In this document: one piece after another, positions 1 through 8,790 of the stretch | How positions within the stretch are numbered: position 1 is the stretch's first letter | Layout of the letters: each line of letters opens with the position of its first letter | Assembly: GCA_001766655.1 (NCBI GenBank) | Contig: MJCC01000004.1 | Coordinates: 505,656-526,164 of the forward strand | Source: Phytomonas francai | Taxonomy: Eukaryota; Euglenozoa; Kinetoplastea; Trypanosomatida; Trypanosomatidae | Reading direction: 5' to 3' | Length of the DNA stretch: 20,509 bases | Position numbers and translations under genes: made by a program | Notes under the pieces: generated by a model | What the model saw: only the letters and a program-made list of their open reading frames with translations | The model's database searches: none | Told to the model about the DNA's origin: nothing

Positions 1-2216
1 TCTTCTGCAGCCTTGAGTCGTGCTTCCTCTGCAGCCTTGAGTCGTGCTTCTTCCTCGGCACCCTTGCGTTGTGCCTGCTCTAAAACTCTGAATTGGGACC
101 CCATTTGATTTAGTCCAATATTCTGATTCGAGTCTACTATAGCTATTTTCTGATCATCATTAACTGCATAGTTTTTTCTATGGCTCGCTTTTTCTAGTAT
201 ATCTTCTGAAATATTTACTTTTTCTTGTAGCGAACTGTAACTGGCTTGAGTAAATTCTTCGCTTCCAGACACAGGAACTTTCGCCTGGGCTCGTTCGTAA
301 ATACTGACGGATGCTCTTAGCTCTCGATAGTTGCCCCAGATTTGCCACATTTTTTTCTCCCATTTGTACATGAGTCGTTTCCGCATGTGATTTTCTGCTA
401 GAATCACTGCATATATCATAGAAAAATGTGCACGCTCTCTCTCTGACTCCTGAAGTTTTTCGTTCTGAATTCTCAAATATGAATAATCTTCAGTAACGCG
501 ATTCTTCACTTCGCTGTCTTGTGCAATATTACCCTTCTCATCCTCGTGAATCAAAGAAACCATATGTTGGCGCTTCTCCGAAACACACTCTTGAACAGGT
601 GTATGGAATGTATAGGGATCAGCTTCTCGAGCGTATTCTATAGGATTAGCTAAGCTTACATTACCCTGGTCAAAAAAACGGGTTTTATCATCAGGATGTG
701 AAGGATAAAGATTCCCCACAGCAAACGGTGAAGCTATCCTTGCCGTTCTGGAGCGTAAAGCATCGTTGTTGTGTACACAACTATGTTGATGTTGGTCGAG
801 AAACGGTGATGAAGAAACAGAATTCAACGAATTCTTTAATTCGGGACCCTCTCGCGGAGCCATTAGATGCATTTCCGACCGCAAATTTGACATGTCAGGC
901 GTGGCTTGACGATCGTCTCGGTGAGTTTTAGCAGATTTAGTCATAAATGAAGCAGGTTTGCAAGATTGTAGTGGCCTATGTTTCTCATTTGTTGCTGTTC
1001 CAATTTCATTGTATAAATGTTCTGACTTCCCCACTACTTCTGGGATTGTCTCGGGTGCCCTCCCACGAACCCCTAGTGTCGATATCCCAGCAAAGGTAGA
1101 GTAATGAGTAGGCTCAACAGCAGACCCCACAGTCTCACAATCCGGCCAGTGCTCCAACGTAGCTGATGCGATGCCATGGATATTGTGGTGGCATTCACTT
1201 GGCCTAAACTTCGCGTTGTGTAAGAATCGATTCTGCTCTCCTTTCTCCAGAGATAGTGGAGTTCGAACAAGGTGTGGGGACAGGGAAAAACGTGGCGATA
1301 CTCTCTTTTGTACCCCATTCTTCCGCATATCTCTATCATGCGTCTTGTTTGACACCAGCGGCCTATTTTGCTGAGGCTCCACATGGGGATCATAGTAATA
1401 GCTTTCACCGTAAGAGCCTTTGGACCCAGCGTCAACTGCCCTTCTATGATTCTTAGATTTCTTCAGTTTTGCTTCCCTGCTGAGTTCTGGATGTGAAATG
1501 GGGGCATCTATAGATTTTTCTATCGGTCCAATTCGCGTTAGCGGGGGAGTACAGCAAGTATTGCCACTATACACTAAGCCCTGTCGACCTTCTAGCGTAG
1601 AGACAAAATCGCCTGAAAGTCTATCTATCTTCGTTGACTTTCCGTTTCTATTGGGGAGAAGTCTTTCCTGTTGTGAAAAGAAAGTATGGGAAGCATCGGG
1701 GTAATTGGGAATTTCTTTCAAATTCGATAGCCCCTCCTGATTTTGAATCTGAAATAGAGTTTCCTGATGGCGTCGCAAATCCTTTACACGACGTCGAAGT
1801 GCTGCGCGCTCCTCGTGATTACCCCCTTCATTTTCCTTAAGTCGTCTAAATTCTAGGATTAGTTCGTTGGTGCGATGAATATCATTCAACAGCGCCTGAG
1901 AAGAAGCCATCGCGGTTTTCTCAATAGGTTTTCCCGGTGAACATTTACGTAGCGCACAACCAATAGAACCGTGGCCTTCTTCTGCCCTCAAATCAGCATT
2001 GAACTTCTTGCATACTCCCCTGGCTCTAACCTTATCTTCTAAATTCAATCCTTTAGATTGATTTCGAGCATCCTTTATGTTTACACACCTAGCAGGACCC
2101 AAAAAGTGGTCTGAGTCATTCAGAAAGACACTAGAAGTGTAAGAATGAAATAACTCATCACGTTGCATAACTGCAGGTGGGCTAATGCTTTTGGCTTTCT
2201 TAGCTAGTCTATGCAT
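1..2216 (-). CDS. Large coiled-coil/repeat protein of unknown function, partial (C-terminus beyond left edge)
   Basis: I read the minus strand codon by codon from 2216 to 3 and found no stop, giving 738 codons that leave the window still open. The first ATG after the upstream in-frame stop (TAG at 2295-2297) is at 2214-2216, hence this start. The N-terminus is basic (MHRLAKKAKS). Residues about 110-160 are charged and helical. Residues about 160-570 are Ser/Asn/Pro-rich and probably disordered. Residues about 573-645 are a long Arg/Lys/Glu helix containing MRKRLMYKWEKKMW. From about 713 the protein enters a tandem Glu-Ala-Arg-Leu-Lys-Ala-Ala-Glu octapeptide repeat at the edge. Such repeats are common in trypanosomatid cytoskeleton-associated proteins, so a structural role is inferred. 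I recognise no catalytic domain and no signal peptide. It is the last gene in transcription order here. The open frame is strongly supported; function is unknown. Confidence 0.78.
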   Translation of the reverse strand, partial: MHRLAKKAKSISPPAVMQRDELFHSYTSSVFLNDSDHFLGPARCVNIKDARNQSKGLNLEDKVRARGVCKKFNADLRAEEGHGSIGCALRKCSPGKPIEKTAMASSQALLNDIHRTNELILEFRRLKENEGGNHEERAALRRRVKDLRRHQETLFQIQNQEGLSNLKEIPNYPDASHTFFSQQERLLPNRNGKSTKIDRLSGDFVSTLEGRQGLVYSGNTCCTPPLTRIGPIEKSIDAPISHPELSREAKLKKSKNHRRAVDAGSKGSYGESYYYDPHVEPQQNRPLVSNKTHDRDMRKNGVQKRVSPRFSLSPHLVRTPLSLEKGEQNRFLHNAKFRPSECHHNIHGIASATLEHWPDCETVGSAVEPTHYSTFAGISTLGVRGRAPETIPEVVGKSEHLYNEIGTATNEKHRPLQSCKPASFMTKSAKTHRDDRQATPDMSNLRSEMHLMAPREGPELKNSLNSVSSSPFLDQHQHSCVHNNDALRSRTARIASPFAVGNLYPSHPDDKTRFFDQGNVSLANPIEYAREADPYTFHTPVQECVSEKRQHMVSLIHEDEKGNIAQDSEVKNRVTEDYSYLRIQNEKLQESERERAHFSMIYAVILAENHMRKRLMYKWEKKMWQIWGNYRELRASVSIYERAQAKVPVSGSEEFTQASYSSLQEKVNISEDILEKASHRKNYAVNDDQKIAIVDSNQNIGLNQMGSQFRVLEQAQRKGAEEEARLKAAEEARLKAAE
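3..59 (-). repeat. 24-bp tandem repeat coding EARLKAAE octapeptides
   Basis: On the plus strand the unit cttgagtcgtgcttcctctg plus cagc occurs about twice in tandem from position 12, with a diverged flank, and the array is cut by the window edge. It stays in frame with the long minus-strand reading frame and codes for the heptad-like octapeptide Glu-Ala-Arg-Leu-Lys-Ala-Ala-Glu. The two visible copies are nearly identical in DNA, which suggests recent expansion. The true copy number lies outside the window. Confidence 0.8.
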
Positions 2217-2958
2217 ACGCAGGTCTTTGAAGTTCAAAGAACTATGAATTTGAAATGAAAATCTACAAGGGAAACTATTTTCAATATACTGTATCTAGAG
2301 TATTCACATAAATTAATAGCAATGTGATGCGATTATATAATTTATCACTTTACTTGTTTTATGGTGATACTTTACACAACGAAAATAAAAATTTAACGCC
2401 TATCTTTTTATAGAAATTAAGTAGAACAAAAAATGAAAATGAGTTTCATAATATACGCGAATATACATGTACTACTGATTCATTTTCAAAAATTCCGTCA
2501 ACCTAGCAACAACTTCCCCCCTCACTTTAAGAATCCTATACCTTTGCTATTCGATTTGTACCTAACATATACATATATATGTATGTACATATGGGCGTGT
2601 CTAAAGAAAAAAAAAATCATTGACAGTAATCACGCTTTTCAATGAAAAAGATGCATTCCTAAATTTGAATGCAACATAACCTACCGTGATCTACAAAAAA
2701 AAAATTGCTGTCAATCGATACCAGTATCGGATTTCAGTAGAGCTAAATTATGTAATACGCGAAATAATCTAAAGATTTCGTGAGGAATTGTGAATATCAG
2801 AAATCAAATGAATAAACACAATGCTTCAAGCTCACCCCTCAAATTTAAATGCATTCCTCCTTTTCGTGTATCTGCGTTAAGGATACAGTCTCTTTCGAAA
2901 TGAAAAGCTTCGCGTGTTTTCCCTACATTGCCATGAAACTCTTCCTACTCTTACTAAA
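2217..2958. other. Intergenic spacer, AT-rich, no gene seen
   Basis: This holds the 3' UTR/polyadenylation region of the reductase gene and the 5' UTR of the long coiled-coil gene. It is AT-rich with a short TA/TG-rich tract around 2569-2592 and A runs near 2607-2616 and 2694-2703. On the minus strand a pyrimidine-rich stretch (tttcccttgtag, ending near 2263) could be the splice acceptor of the downstream gene, but several AG sites compete. No reading frame here looks protein-like. Confidence 0.6.
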
Positions 2959-3978
2959 CTATTCTGACAACTTTAATATACCTTTTTGTCCCCCACGCAC
3001 GAAGAGCTTATCCCACACCTCCGGCAGCTTCTCTAACGACTCCACAGTGAGAACTGGATATTCAAACCTCTCTGATGCTAGCGCACGAAGAACGAAGTCT
3101 AGCTGCGTCTGGCGTTCTTGATAGCTGAGTGAATCCAAATAAGAAGGAAGGAAGAATCCCTGCATCGTTATCTCCTTTGAAATAAAACTAGAACCAGAAA
3201 ACATCAAACCAAAGCTATTTTGTGCACCATAGGTTACAACCTCACCGCCTGGAGCTACGAGCCTCATAAAGGAATCAAAGAGGCGTCCGCCAACACCATT
3301 GAGATACAGCGCGGCTCCGGGTCCCCTCTCGAGGGCGATTTTCATCTTATTCAATCCCTTCGCATTGTATTCAAACACCTCCGACCCGAATGCTGCATGA
3401 CGTTTCTTTGCGTCAATGAAACGCTCAGAGGGAGAAGCCGCCGTAAGCACTTTTAAGCCCTGCGCCTTGGCCAGGGCGGATACAGCTAGTGAAGTCACAC
3501 TGCTACCGCCATTCTGGATCACTACCTGATTTTTTTGTAAACGTGCGTAACCTTGAAGAAGGTGCAGTGCGGTTAAGTAGTTCGACGCGTTTACGGCCAA
3601 CGAGGCGTGCGCGGGATCTATCCTGTGTAAGCAAGTCGGTGGCACGGCAACAGTGCTCGCCCAGGTACCATGCAAAGGTGCAATCCATACTGTATCACCA
3701 ACTTTCACTGATGGCTCACCACAACTCTCCGGAACCCGTATCACCTTACCAACACCCTCACAACCTGAAACGCGGGGAAAGGCACTTAGTTTAACACGCT
3801 TTCGACCCAGAGCAGTTCCATTAATGATAGCTGCATCGACACGGTGAAGAGGTGCAGACATAATCTGTACAACAGCCTCGTTTTCAGCGGGTTGCAATTC
3901 GTAGTTTTCAATTTTAAGCACAGAATTAAGTGGACCGCTGCGGGCATAGCGCCAGCCAGTCGCTGCTATTTTTTTCAT
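2959..3978 (-). CDS. Mitochondrial trans-2-enoyl-CoA reductase-like MDR protein
   Basis: A 339-residue medium-chain dehydrogenase/reductase of the MECR/Etr1 type. The family reduces trans-2-enoyl-thioesters with NADPH in mitochondrial fatty acid synthesis. Family landmarks are the GroES-like N-terminal half with FPRVSGCEGVGKV (68-80), GDTVWIAPLHGTW (94-106), a Rossmann segment VVIQNGGSSVTSLAV (152-166), LNGVGGRLF (226-234) and GGEVVTYGA (244-252). No zinc-binding Cys cluster is visible, as expected for this subgroup. The catalytic Tyr normally following the NG.Y position is not seen: the matching stretch is INGTALGRK (52-60). I chose ATG at 3976-3978. A GTG four codons upstream extends the frame but lies in the predicted 5' UTR, 3' of a strong splice acceptor. 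The basic, hydroxylated N-terminus could be a short mitochondrial presequence. Fold confidence is high, exact substrate moderate. Confidence 0.85.
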   Translation of the reverse strand: MKKIAATGWRYARSGPLNSVLKIENYELQPAENEAVVQIMSAPLHRVDAAIINGTALGRKRVKLSAFPRVSGCEGVGKVIRVPESCGEPSVKVGDTVWIAPLHGTWASTVAVPPTCLHRIDPAHASLAVNASNYLTALHLLQGYARLQKNQVVIQNGGSSVTSLAVSALAKAQGLKVLTAASPSERFIDAKKRHAAFGSEVFEYNAKGLNKMKIALERGPGAALYLNGVGGRLFDSFMRLVAPGGEVVTYGAQNSFGLMFSGSSFISKEITMQGFFLPSYLDSLSYQERQTQLDFVLRALASERFEYPVLTVESLEKLPEVWDKLFVRGGQKGILKLSE

Positions 3979-4725
3979 TGTTTTGAACACAAGAATCTAA
4001 AAAAAGGTCAAATGGAGCAAAAAGACTAATAGTTGTCCAACATATGTATAGAGAGATACTCTTTAGCTAATACATGTGAATAGTGAATTTCAGCAACAAA
4101 AAAATGAGAATATAGATTCACTTATGTAGATAGAAATCAACAAAACACAGGAGGAGTTAATCAAGCCTGTTTGCTAACGAAGTCAAGAAATTTTATTATA
4201 TAAATGTGTTTCTTCCCTTTATAAAGGAGCAAATGAAAATAACATGCTCTCATTCAGACAGAATTTAAAAAAAATAGCTCTACAATCATGCAAAACACAA
4301 AAAAGGAGTCATGTTGGAATGTGATGAAAGCAGTGGCGTAAAGAATATTCCCTTTTGGTTTTGACAATTTGTATCCTAAGTTCATCAAATGGATCATTTA
4401 AACATTTGTCTTTATCCTTTACCGCTACTAACTAAATTCATATTTCTAAATCTAAATATCGAAGTCAATAATGATTCGCCTTCTCGTGCATCTAAACAAT
4501 ACCCTAGCCTAGATGACCTCCCTTTTTCTGAGTAAAACTATAAAGGGAAAAAGTGATGCATGGCATCCCGAAAAAATACCAAGCCTTGCGATAATGATAG
4601 TAAACCGATTGCGCAGATATATTCTTTATTTTTCAACCCTTGCTATCATACAAATAGTATATACCATACGGAACAAAAATTAATCAAAAGAAAATGCGAG
4701 CTATCAGCCCACAACTCTCTTTCTC
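3979..4725. other. Intergenic spacer, AT-rich, no gene seen
   Basis: Apart from the splice acceptor beside the reductase gene, this is AT-rich spacer carrying the 3' UTR of the ATP synthase alpha gene. Short poly-purine runs (for example 4266-4275) are on the plus strand. A 67-codon plus-strand frame at 4560-4763 overlaps the end of the ATP synthase gene and shows no protein-like character. Confidence 0.6.
3997..4008 (-). promoter_or_regulatory. Likely trans-splice acceptor of the reductase gene
   Basis: Read on the minus strand, seven T residues are followed directly by AG (acceptor AG at 3998-3997), preceded by further pyrimidine-rich sequence. Spliced-leader addition here would leave an 18-nt 5' UTR before the ATG at 3976-3978. 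This is the standard polypyrimidine-tract/AG layout for kinetoplastid trans-splicing; the exact site is inferred. Confidence 0.5.
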
Positions 4726-6471
4726 TTAGACCGCGCGTTTGCAAGAGTAGAGAAGATTCTTGAGTGCTTTTACCTCCTTCTCGTTTTTGATGGCATTCAT
4801 CTTGGATTGGTAGTGCTGCAGAAACAAGTGTGTGTGCTGCTTCAACATTTCCTCCACTTCAGCATTCAACACGGGATGGTTCAGCGTGAAGAATCGAATC
4901 ACATAGTTCAGTTGATTCACATACATATAGAAGAACTTGTTAGTCGCAGTGCCGTACATGATGCTGAGGTCTTTGGTGACAAGTAAGTACTCGTAGAATT
5001 TGACATAATTCACCTTCACATCGTCGAGGTAGCCATTCAAGCATGCGTATAACGACACCAAAGCATTCATGAAGTAAGAAGGGTTCTTCTGATTGAAAAG
5101 TGCAATAAAGCGCGCACCTCGGATCATGGGCACCGTCTGAACCTGACTCCCACCAACAGAATCAGCTGCAAGTTTGCGATACTCAGCCAAGATACCCTTT
5201 AGCTTACCAGCTACGGCCTTCATTGCAACGTTTTGAGCCGACGAACCAACACGAGACACCGACAGCCCGATGTTCACTGCGGGGCGTTGGCCACCCGTAA
5301 ACAACTTTGTGTCAAGATAGATCTGGCCATCCGTGATGGAGATGACGTTGGTAACAATGTACGCCGTGACATCGTTCGACAGCGTCTCGACAATGGGCAA
5401 CGCGGTGACCGAGCCTCCGCCCTTGCCAGGAGAAAGCATCGCCGCACGCTCCAGCAGCCGAGAGTGGAGGTAAAACACATCACCTGGATACGCCTCGCGG
5501 CCAGGAGGGCGACGCAGAAGCAGCGAGATCTGACGGTACGCAACGGCCTGCTTCGATAGATCATCATACACGCACAGGCAGTGACGGCCGCGGTTCATAA
5601 AATATTCGCCCATGGTCACACCCGAGTAGGGCGCCAGGTACTGCAACCCAGCTGGTTCCGCTGCGGTGGCGGCCATAATCGTGGTGTACCGCAGTGCACC
5701 ATATGATCGAAGCAGACGGTGGATGCGCGCAACGTTAGAGCAACGTTGACCGATGGATACGTAAATGGAAATAACAGCATTCTTCGACAAAATCTGCTGA
5801 TTCCCGCGCACTTGGTTGATGATGGTCGATACCGCAATGGAAGTTTTCCCCGTCTGACGGTCACCCACAATCAACTCACGCTGGCCACGGCCAATGGGGA
5901 TCATCGTGTCGACAGCCTTGAAGCCAGTCAAAAGGTTATAGTTCACAGGAGAGCGTGATACAATATTAGGTGCGCCGGCATCGACCTTGCCCACTGTCTG
6001 CTCTTCTAACAGCAATGCGCGGCTGCGTGTAAACAGTCCTACCGGTACCTCGTGGCCTAATGGGTTCACGACCTTGCCCAACACCCCCGCGCCGACAGGG
6101 ATGCTCAGTAGCTTGCCTGTGGCCATCACCTTCTGTCCAGACTGCACATCAGTGATGTTATCCATCAGGATAATACCGATACGGCCGTCCTTCTCCAGAT
6201 TGAAAACGAGCCCAGCAGCGAAGGTAGTCGGACTGACCTGAATCATAATGATCGTATTGTACGCAACACCGGGGTTTCCAGGGGCAGGAACCAGGGTGGC
6301 AATCGTGCCATCGATAGAATGCACATAGCCAATCATCTCTGTAGCCTTGAAGAAAGATTTTTGTCCAGGGGCAGCAGTTGCCATCTTCGTTGCGCCCAAA
6401 GCGGCACCGGCTACCGACGACGCAAGGCGCGCAACAACGGGTGCCGAATACTTCTGGAAGAAGCGACGCAT
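4726..6471 (-). CDS. ATP synthase F1 subunit alpha, mitochondrial
   Basis: A full-length 581-residue F1-ATPase alpha subunit, part of the catalytic alpha3-beta3 headpiece in the mitochondrial matrix, with a non-catalytic nucleotide site. Seen directly: a basic, hydroxylated, Ala-rich presequence (about 1-35), the beta-barrel domain (about 45-115), Walker A GDRQTGKT (203-210), Walker B CVYDD (300-304), PGREAYPGDVFYLHSRLLER (323-342), and the alpha/beta signature PAVNIGLSVS (397-406) followed by the Arg of SRVGS, equivalent to the arginine finger. The C-terminal helical domain ends KNLLYSCKRAV. The loop TRSRALLLEEQTVGKV (148-163) is where trypanosomatid alpha is known to be proteolytically cut into two chains; cleavage here is inferred from the family. 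Start ATG is followed by a typical presequence (MRRFF). GC content is higher than in the flanking spacers. Identity is very secure. Confidence 0.98.
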   Translation of the reverse strand: MRRFFQKYSAPVVARLASSVAGAALGATKMATAAPGQKSFFKATEMIGYVHSIDGTIATLVPAPGNPGVAYNTIIMIQVSPTTFAAGLVFNLEKDGRIGIILMDNITDVQSGQKVMATGKLLSIPVGAGVLGKVVNPLGHEVPVGLFTRSRALLLEEQTVGKVDAGAPNIVSRSPVNYNLLTGFKAVDTMIPIGRGQRELIVGDRQTGKTSIAVSTIINQVRGNQQILSKNAVISIYVSIGQRCSNVARIHRLLRSYGALRYTTIMAATAAEPAGLQYLAPYSGVTMGEYFMNRGRHCLCVYDDLSKQAVAYRQISLLLRRPPGREAYPGDVFYLHSRLLERAAMLSPGKGGGSVTALPIVETLSNDVTAYIVTNVISITDGQIYLDTKLFTGGQRPAVNIGLSVSRVGSSAQNVAMKAVAGKLKGILAEYRKLAADSVGGSQVQTVPMIRGARFIALFNQKNPSYFMNALVSLYACLNGYLDDVKVNYVKFYEYLLVTKDLSIMYGTATNKFFYMYVNQLNYVIRFFTLNHPVLNAEVEEMLKQHTHLFLQHYQSKMNAIKNEKEVKALKNLLYSCKRAV

Positions 6472-6815
6472 TAGCTGATACGATAATTTTTATTTATAAA
6501 TTCTGAAATCTAGCAACTATTGTGTTATAAATAGAACGCTCACCCAGTGTCTCTTTTTTGATGTAAAAATAAAGTATTTTGACTGTTAATTATATATCAT
6601 GGATATAACGCTCATTCAAGAGGAAGCATTATGACAAATAGGCCTTATTACACCAGAAATGTATTCATGTTTGGATAGTTGAACGATAAGCAAAACAGTA
6701 ACAACAAAGAAAAACATTTCTACCACTGCTATCATAATATATTTCTATTGCTACTCTATTCCCTTTCCACACCAGTACATAGTTCCCGAACACATGGGGG
6801 TTCATCCGAAAATGC
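6472..6815. other. Intergenic spacer, no gene seen
   Basis: A 344-bp AT-rich spacer holding the 3' UTR of the small membrane protein gene and the 5' UTR of ATP synthase alpha. On the minus strand there are pyrimidine-rich stretches with AG sites close to the ATG (for example atttcag near 6507), but none is clearly dominant, so I do not assign an acceptor. Confidence 0.55.
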
Positions 6816-7286
6816 TCAATTCCTATTTTTTAATAAAAGTTTCAGTGAACTCCTTGGCTCATCAGAAAGCTGATTGATGCGGTTAATTTCCCAATTATTC
6901 AGCACCTCTTCAACAAATGGGGAATCTGGTTCAAGAAGCGGGAAAATAGAATAACGCGCCACCATGACAGAGATAATGAAAATTGTGAGACAGTTTGTCG
7001 CAAACCGGGCAATAGAAACGAAGTCTTTCAGGCCGACACCAGATAGGGGATAATCTCCCGATAGAAGACCTGTACACTCAGTTGTGAGTTTCTTGAAGCG
7101 GTATGAAAGTAGTCGGATTTGCAAATAAATATACTCACGCCAAACGCCCTCGCAGATATCCTTACCATTAGCCTCATAAGCGATAATGTGGCGCTTAAGT
7201 GGCTCATCCATCCTAGCTACATTGCGCGCGCAAAAAGTCACAGGTAGATTTAGCGGTTTCGCCAGTGAACCAAGTATCCTACTCAT
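6816..7286 (-). CDS. Small protein of unknown function with one predicted membrane segment
   Basis: A 156-residue frame with an ATG start, on the same strand and spacing as its neighbours. The first about 25 residues lack acids and contain Arg/Lys/Ser (MSRILGSLAKPLNLP, then ARNVAR), compatible with a mitochondrial targeting sequence. Residues about 45-75 form a basic aromatic helix (YIYLQIRLLSYRFKK). Residues about 96-113 are a hydrophobic segment (ATNCLTIFIISVMVARY), followed by an acidic then charged tail ending RSSLKLLLKNRN. That layout resembles small inner-membrane subunits of respiratory complexes, but I do not recognise the family. Position next to ATP synthase alpha is not evidence of function in a trypanosome polycistron. 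Codon-level openness and context make it probably real. Confidence 0.7.
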   Translation of the reverse strand: MSRILGSLAKPLNLPVTFCARNVARMDEPLKRHIIAYEANGKDICEGVWREYIYLQIRLLSYRFKKLTTECTGLLSGDYPLSGVGLKDFVSIARFATNCLTIFIISVMVARYSIFPLLEPDSPFVEEVLNNWEINRINQLSDEPRSSLKLLLKNRN

Positions 7287-7685
7287 ACCTCCTTTTATGG
7301 TATTCTTTGTATTTTCTTCAGAAATATTGTCCCTTATTCTGCGTGTTACCTTAAAGTAAGCACTAAACTGTCCTTGCGGAGAAAATATGAGGAAAAGAAT
7401 TCAAGCATAAGCAAAGCTAAACATATATTTTTGTAAAGCAGAATCCTGCAATAAAAAGGATGAAAATTAATTTCGTTCTCATTTCTAAATCATAAGAATA
7501 ATAATACATGCAAGCATATATATATCAAAGAAAATGTCTGAAACACGTATATAAGAGGCTGCATGAATATTATTCCTTTTTCCGAATTTTTTAACCATTT
7601 CATTCAATATTTATCTTTTCCCATATTTAATGTATTAAAAAAAAAAAAACCGTATCCGCTTCTTATTTATGAATTAAATTTCTCA

Positions 7686-7687
7686 AT

Positions 7688-7718
<31 letters not shown>

Positions 7719-7719
7719 T
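7686..7719. repeat. AT dinucleotide microsatellite
   Basis: An imperfect (AT)n run of about 32 bases, interrupted once by acat near 7694-7698, within gene-free sequence. It is expected to be length-variable between isolates. Confidence 0.85.
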
Positions 7720-7864
7720 CCAATATGTAAAACTGTAGTTTAAATTATGATAAATGGAAACAACTACTCCGAATACAAAACTAATGATGTAACTCAATAA
7801 AAAAAACATAACTACACAAATAGTAGAGGAGGAAAAAATTATAAAAGGTTACTCTTAAGGATTA

Positions 7865-7881
7865 CATATATATATATATAT
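7865..7881. repeat. Short AT dinucleotide microsatellite
   Basis: A second, shorter (AT)n run of about 16 bases, some 150 bp from the larger array and in the same gene-free spacer. Confidence 0.75.
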
Positions 7882-8790
7882 CGTTTTGAACGACTATTTT
7901 TAAAATTACCTACTATCCCTAAAAAAACACAAAAAGACGCTCCATATATATGTATTCATATAAATTCACATATATGTAAACGTGCCGTAAAAAAAATCTT
8001 CCAAGTATCTTTGCGAGGGCACAGAAACTAATGTTATTTGCCAACATAGAATCTGATTTATTTAAAATATTAGAAAACCTATCGTTAGTAAAAATGAATA
8101 ATTGCTCATTTCCACTAAAATTATAGTGATTTTTTTTTTAAAGAAAGGGGTTTTATTTACCCACCTCGTTGCTGATTTGCTAAAAACGATGGAGAGTTGC
8201 ACATATTAATATGGAAAGACGTTTTGCGTCCTCCTTCTTTGAAAAGAAAAAAAAGGAAAGCCCACATTCACTTGTATAATATTTTCTTCTTTCTTCCAAT
8301 TTTACCGAATTACTTTAGCATATATAGATATATATAATCATACGTTCGTGTATTGAAACCTAATGCTTCACGTCCCCTCACCTTCAAATATATTGACTTT
8401 TCCTCTTTGGTAGGTCGCAAAAGGAAGAACTTTATCATGAAAATATTAAAAACAGGTTCAAAAAGATAGTACTGCATTCAATATAACGCTCGGTAAACAA
8501 TGGTCGACAATGAAAGGTCATTTTTAGAATTTCAGAAGCGCATTGAAATTTACTGAACGATAAAAGGATCAGAAACAAAATTGGCGAGAATTAAAATATG
8601 CCATAATCAATAAACTCCGAAGGGGTCTTGCTATTCGGTATTGATTTGTTTCTCTTAGGATGATTGAACGCACGTTCCTTTTCGCGTTTAATATGTACCT
8701 TAATTATTAGTTAACCCTGCATTTTATAAATTAAGCATTTACCATTGCTATTAAGCCAATGTACAGACGCAATTCCCTTTGTTTATTTGG

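Larger units (their letters stand above)
7287..8790. other. Long AT-rich intergenic region with microsatellites
   Basis: A 1.5-kb gene-free stretch between the transporter and the small membrane protein, unusually long for this polycistron. It is very AT-rich, with dinucleotide AT/TA arrays at about 7686-7719 and 7865-7881, several smaller ATATAT clusters (7517-7527, 8321-8336), and A or T homopolymers (7638-7649, 8131-8140). Both strands are full of stops and I see no remnant of a coding region. It probably contains a long 3' UTR for the transporter transcript, where trypanosome mRNA stability is usually controlled. A possible acceptor for the small protein gene lies near 7373-7374 on the minus strand. 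Confidence 0.6.

Noticed and set aside
1073..1435. 120-codon minus-strand frame
   Set aside because: It is a shadow in another frame of the long 738-codon reading frame covering 1-2216.
3979..3990. GTG four codons upstream as start of the enoyl reductase
   Set aside because: GTG starts are not expected in nuclear trypanosome genes, and an ATG follows directly at 3976-3978 with a good splice acceptor upstream.
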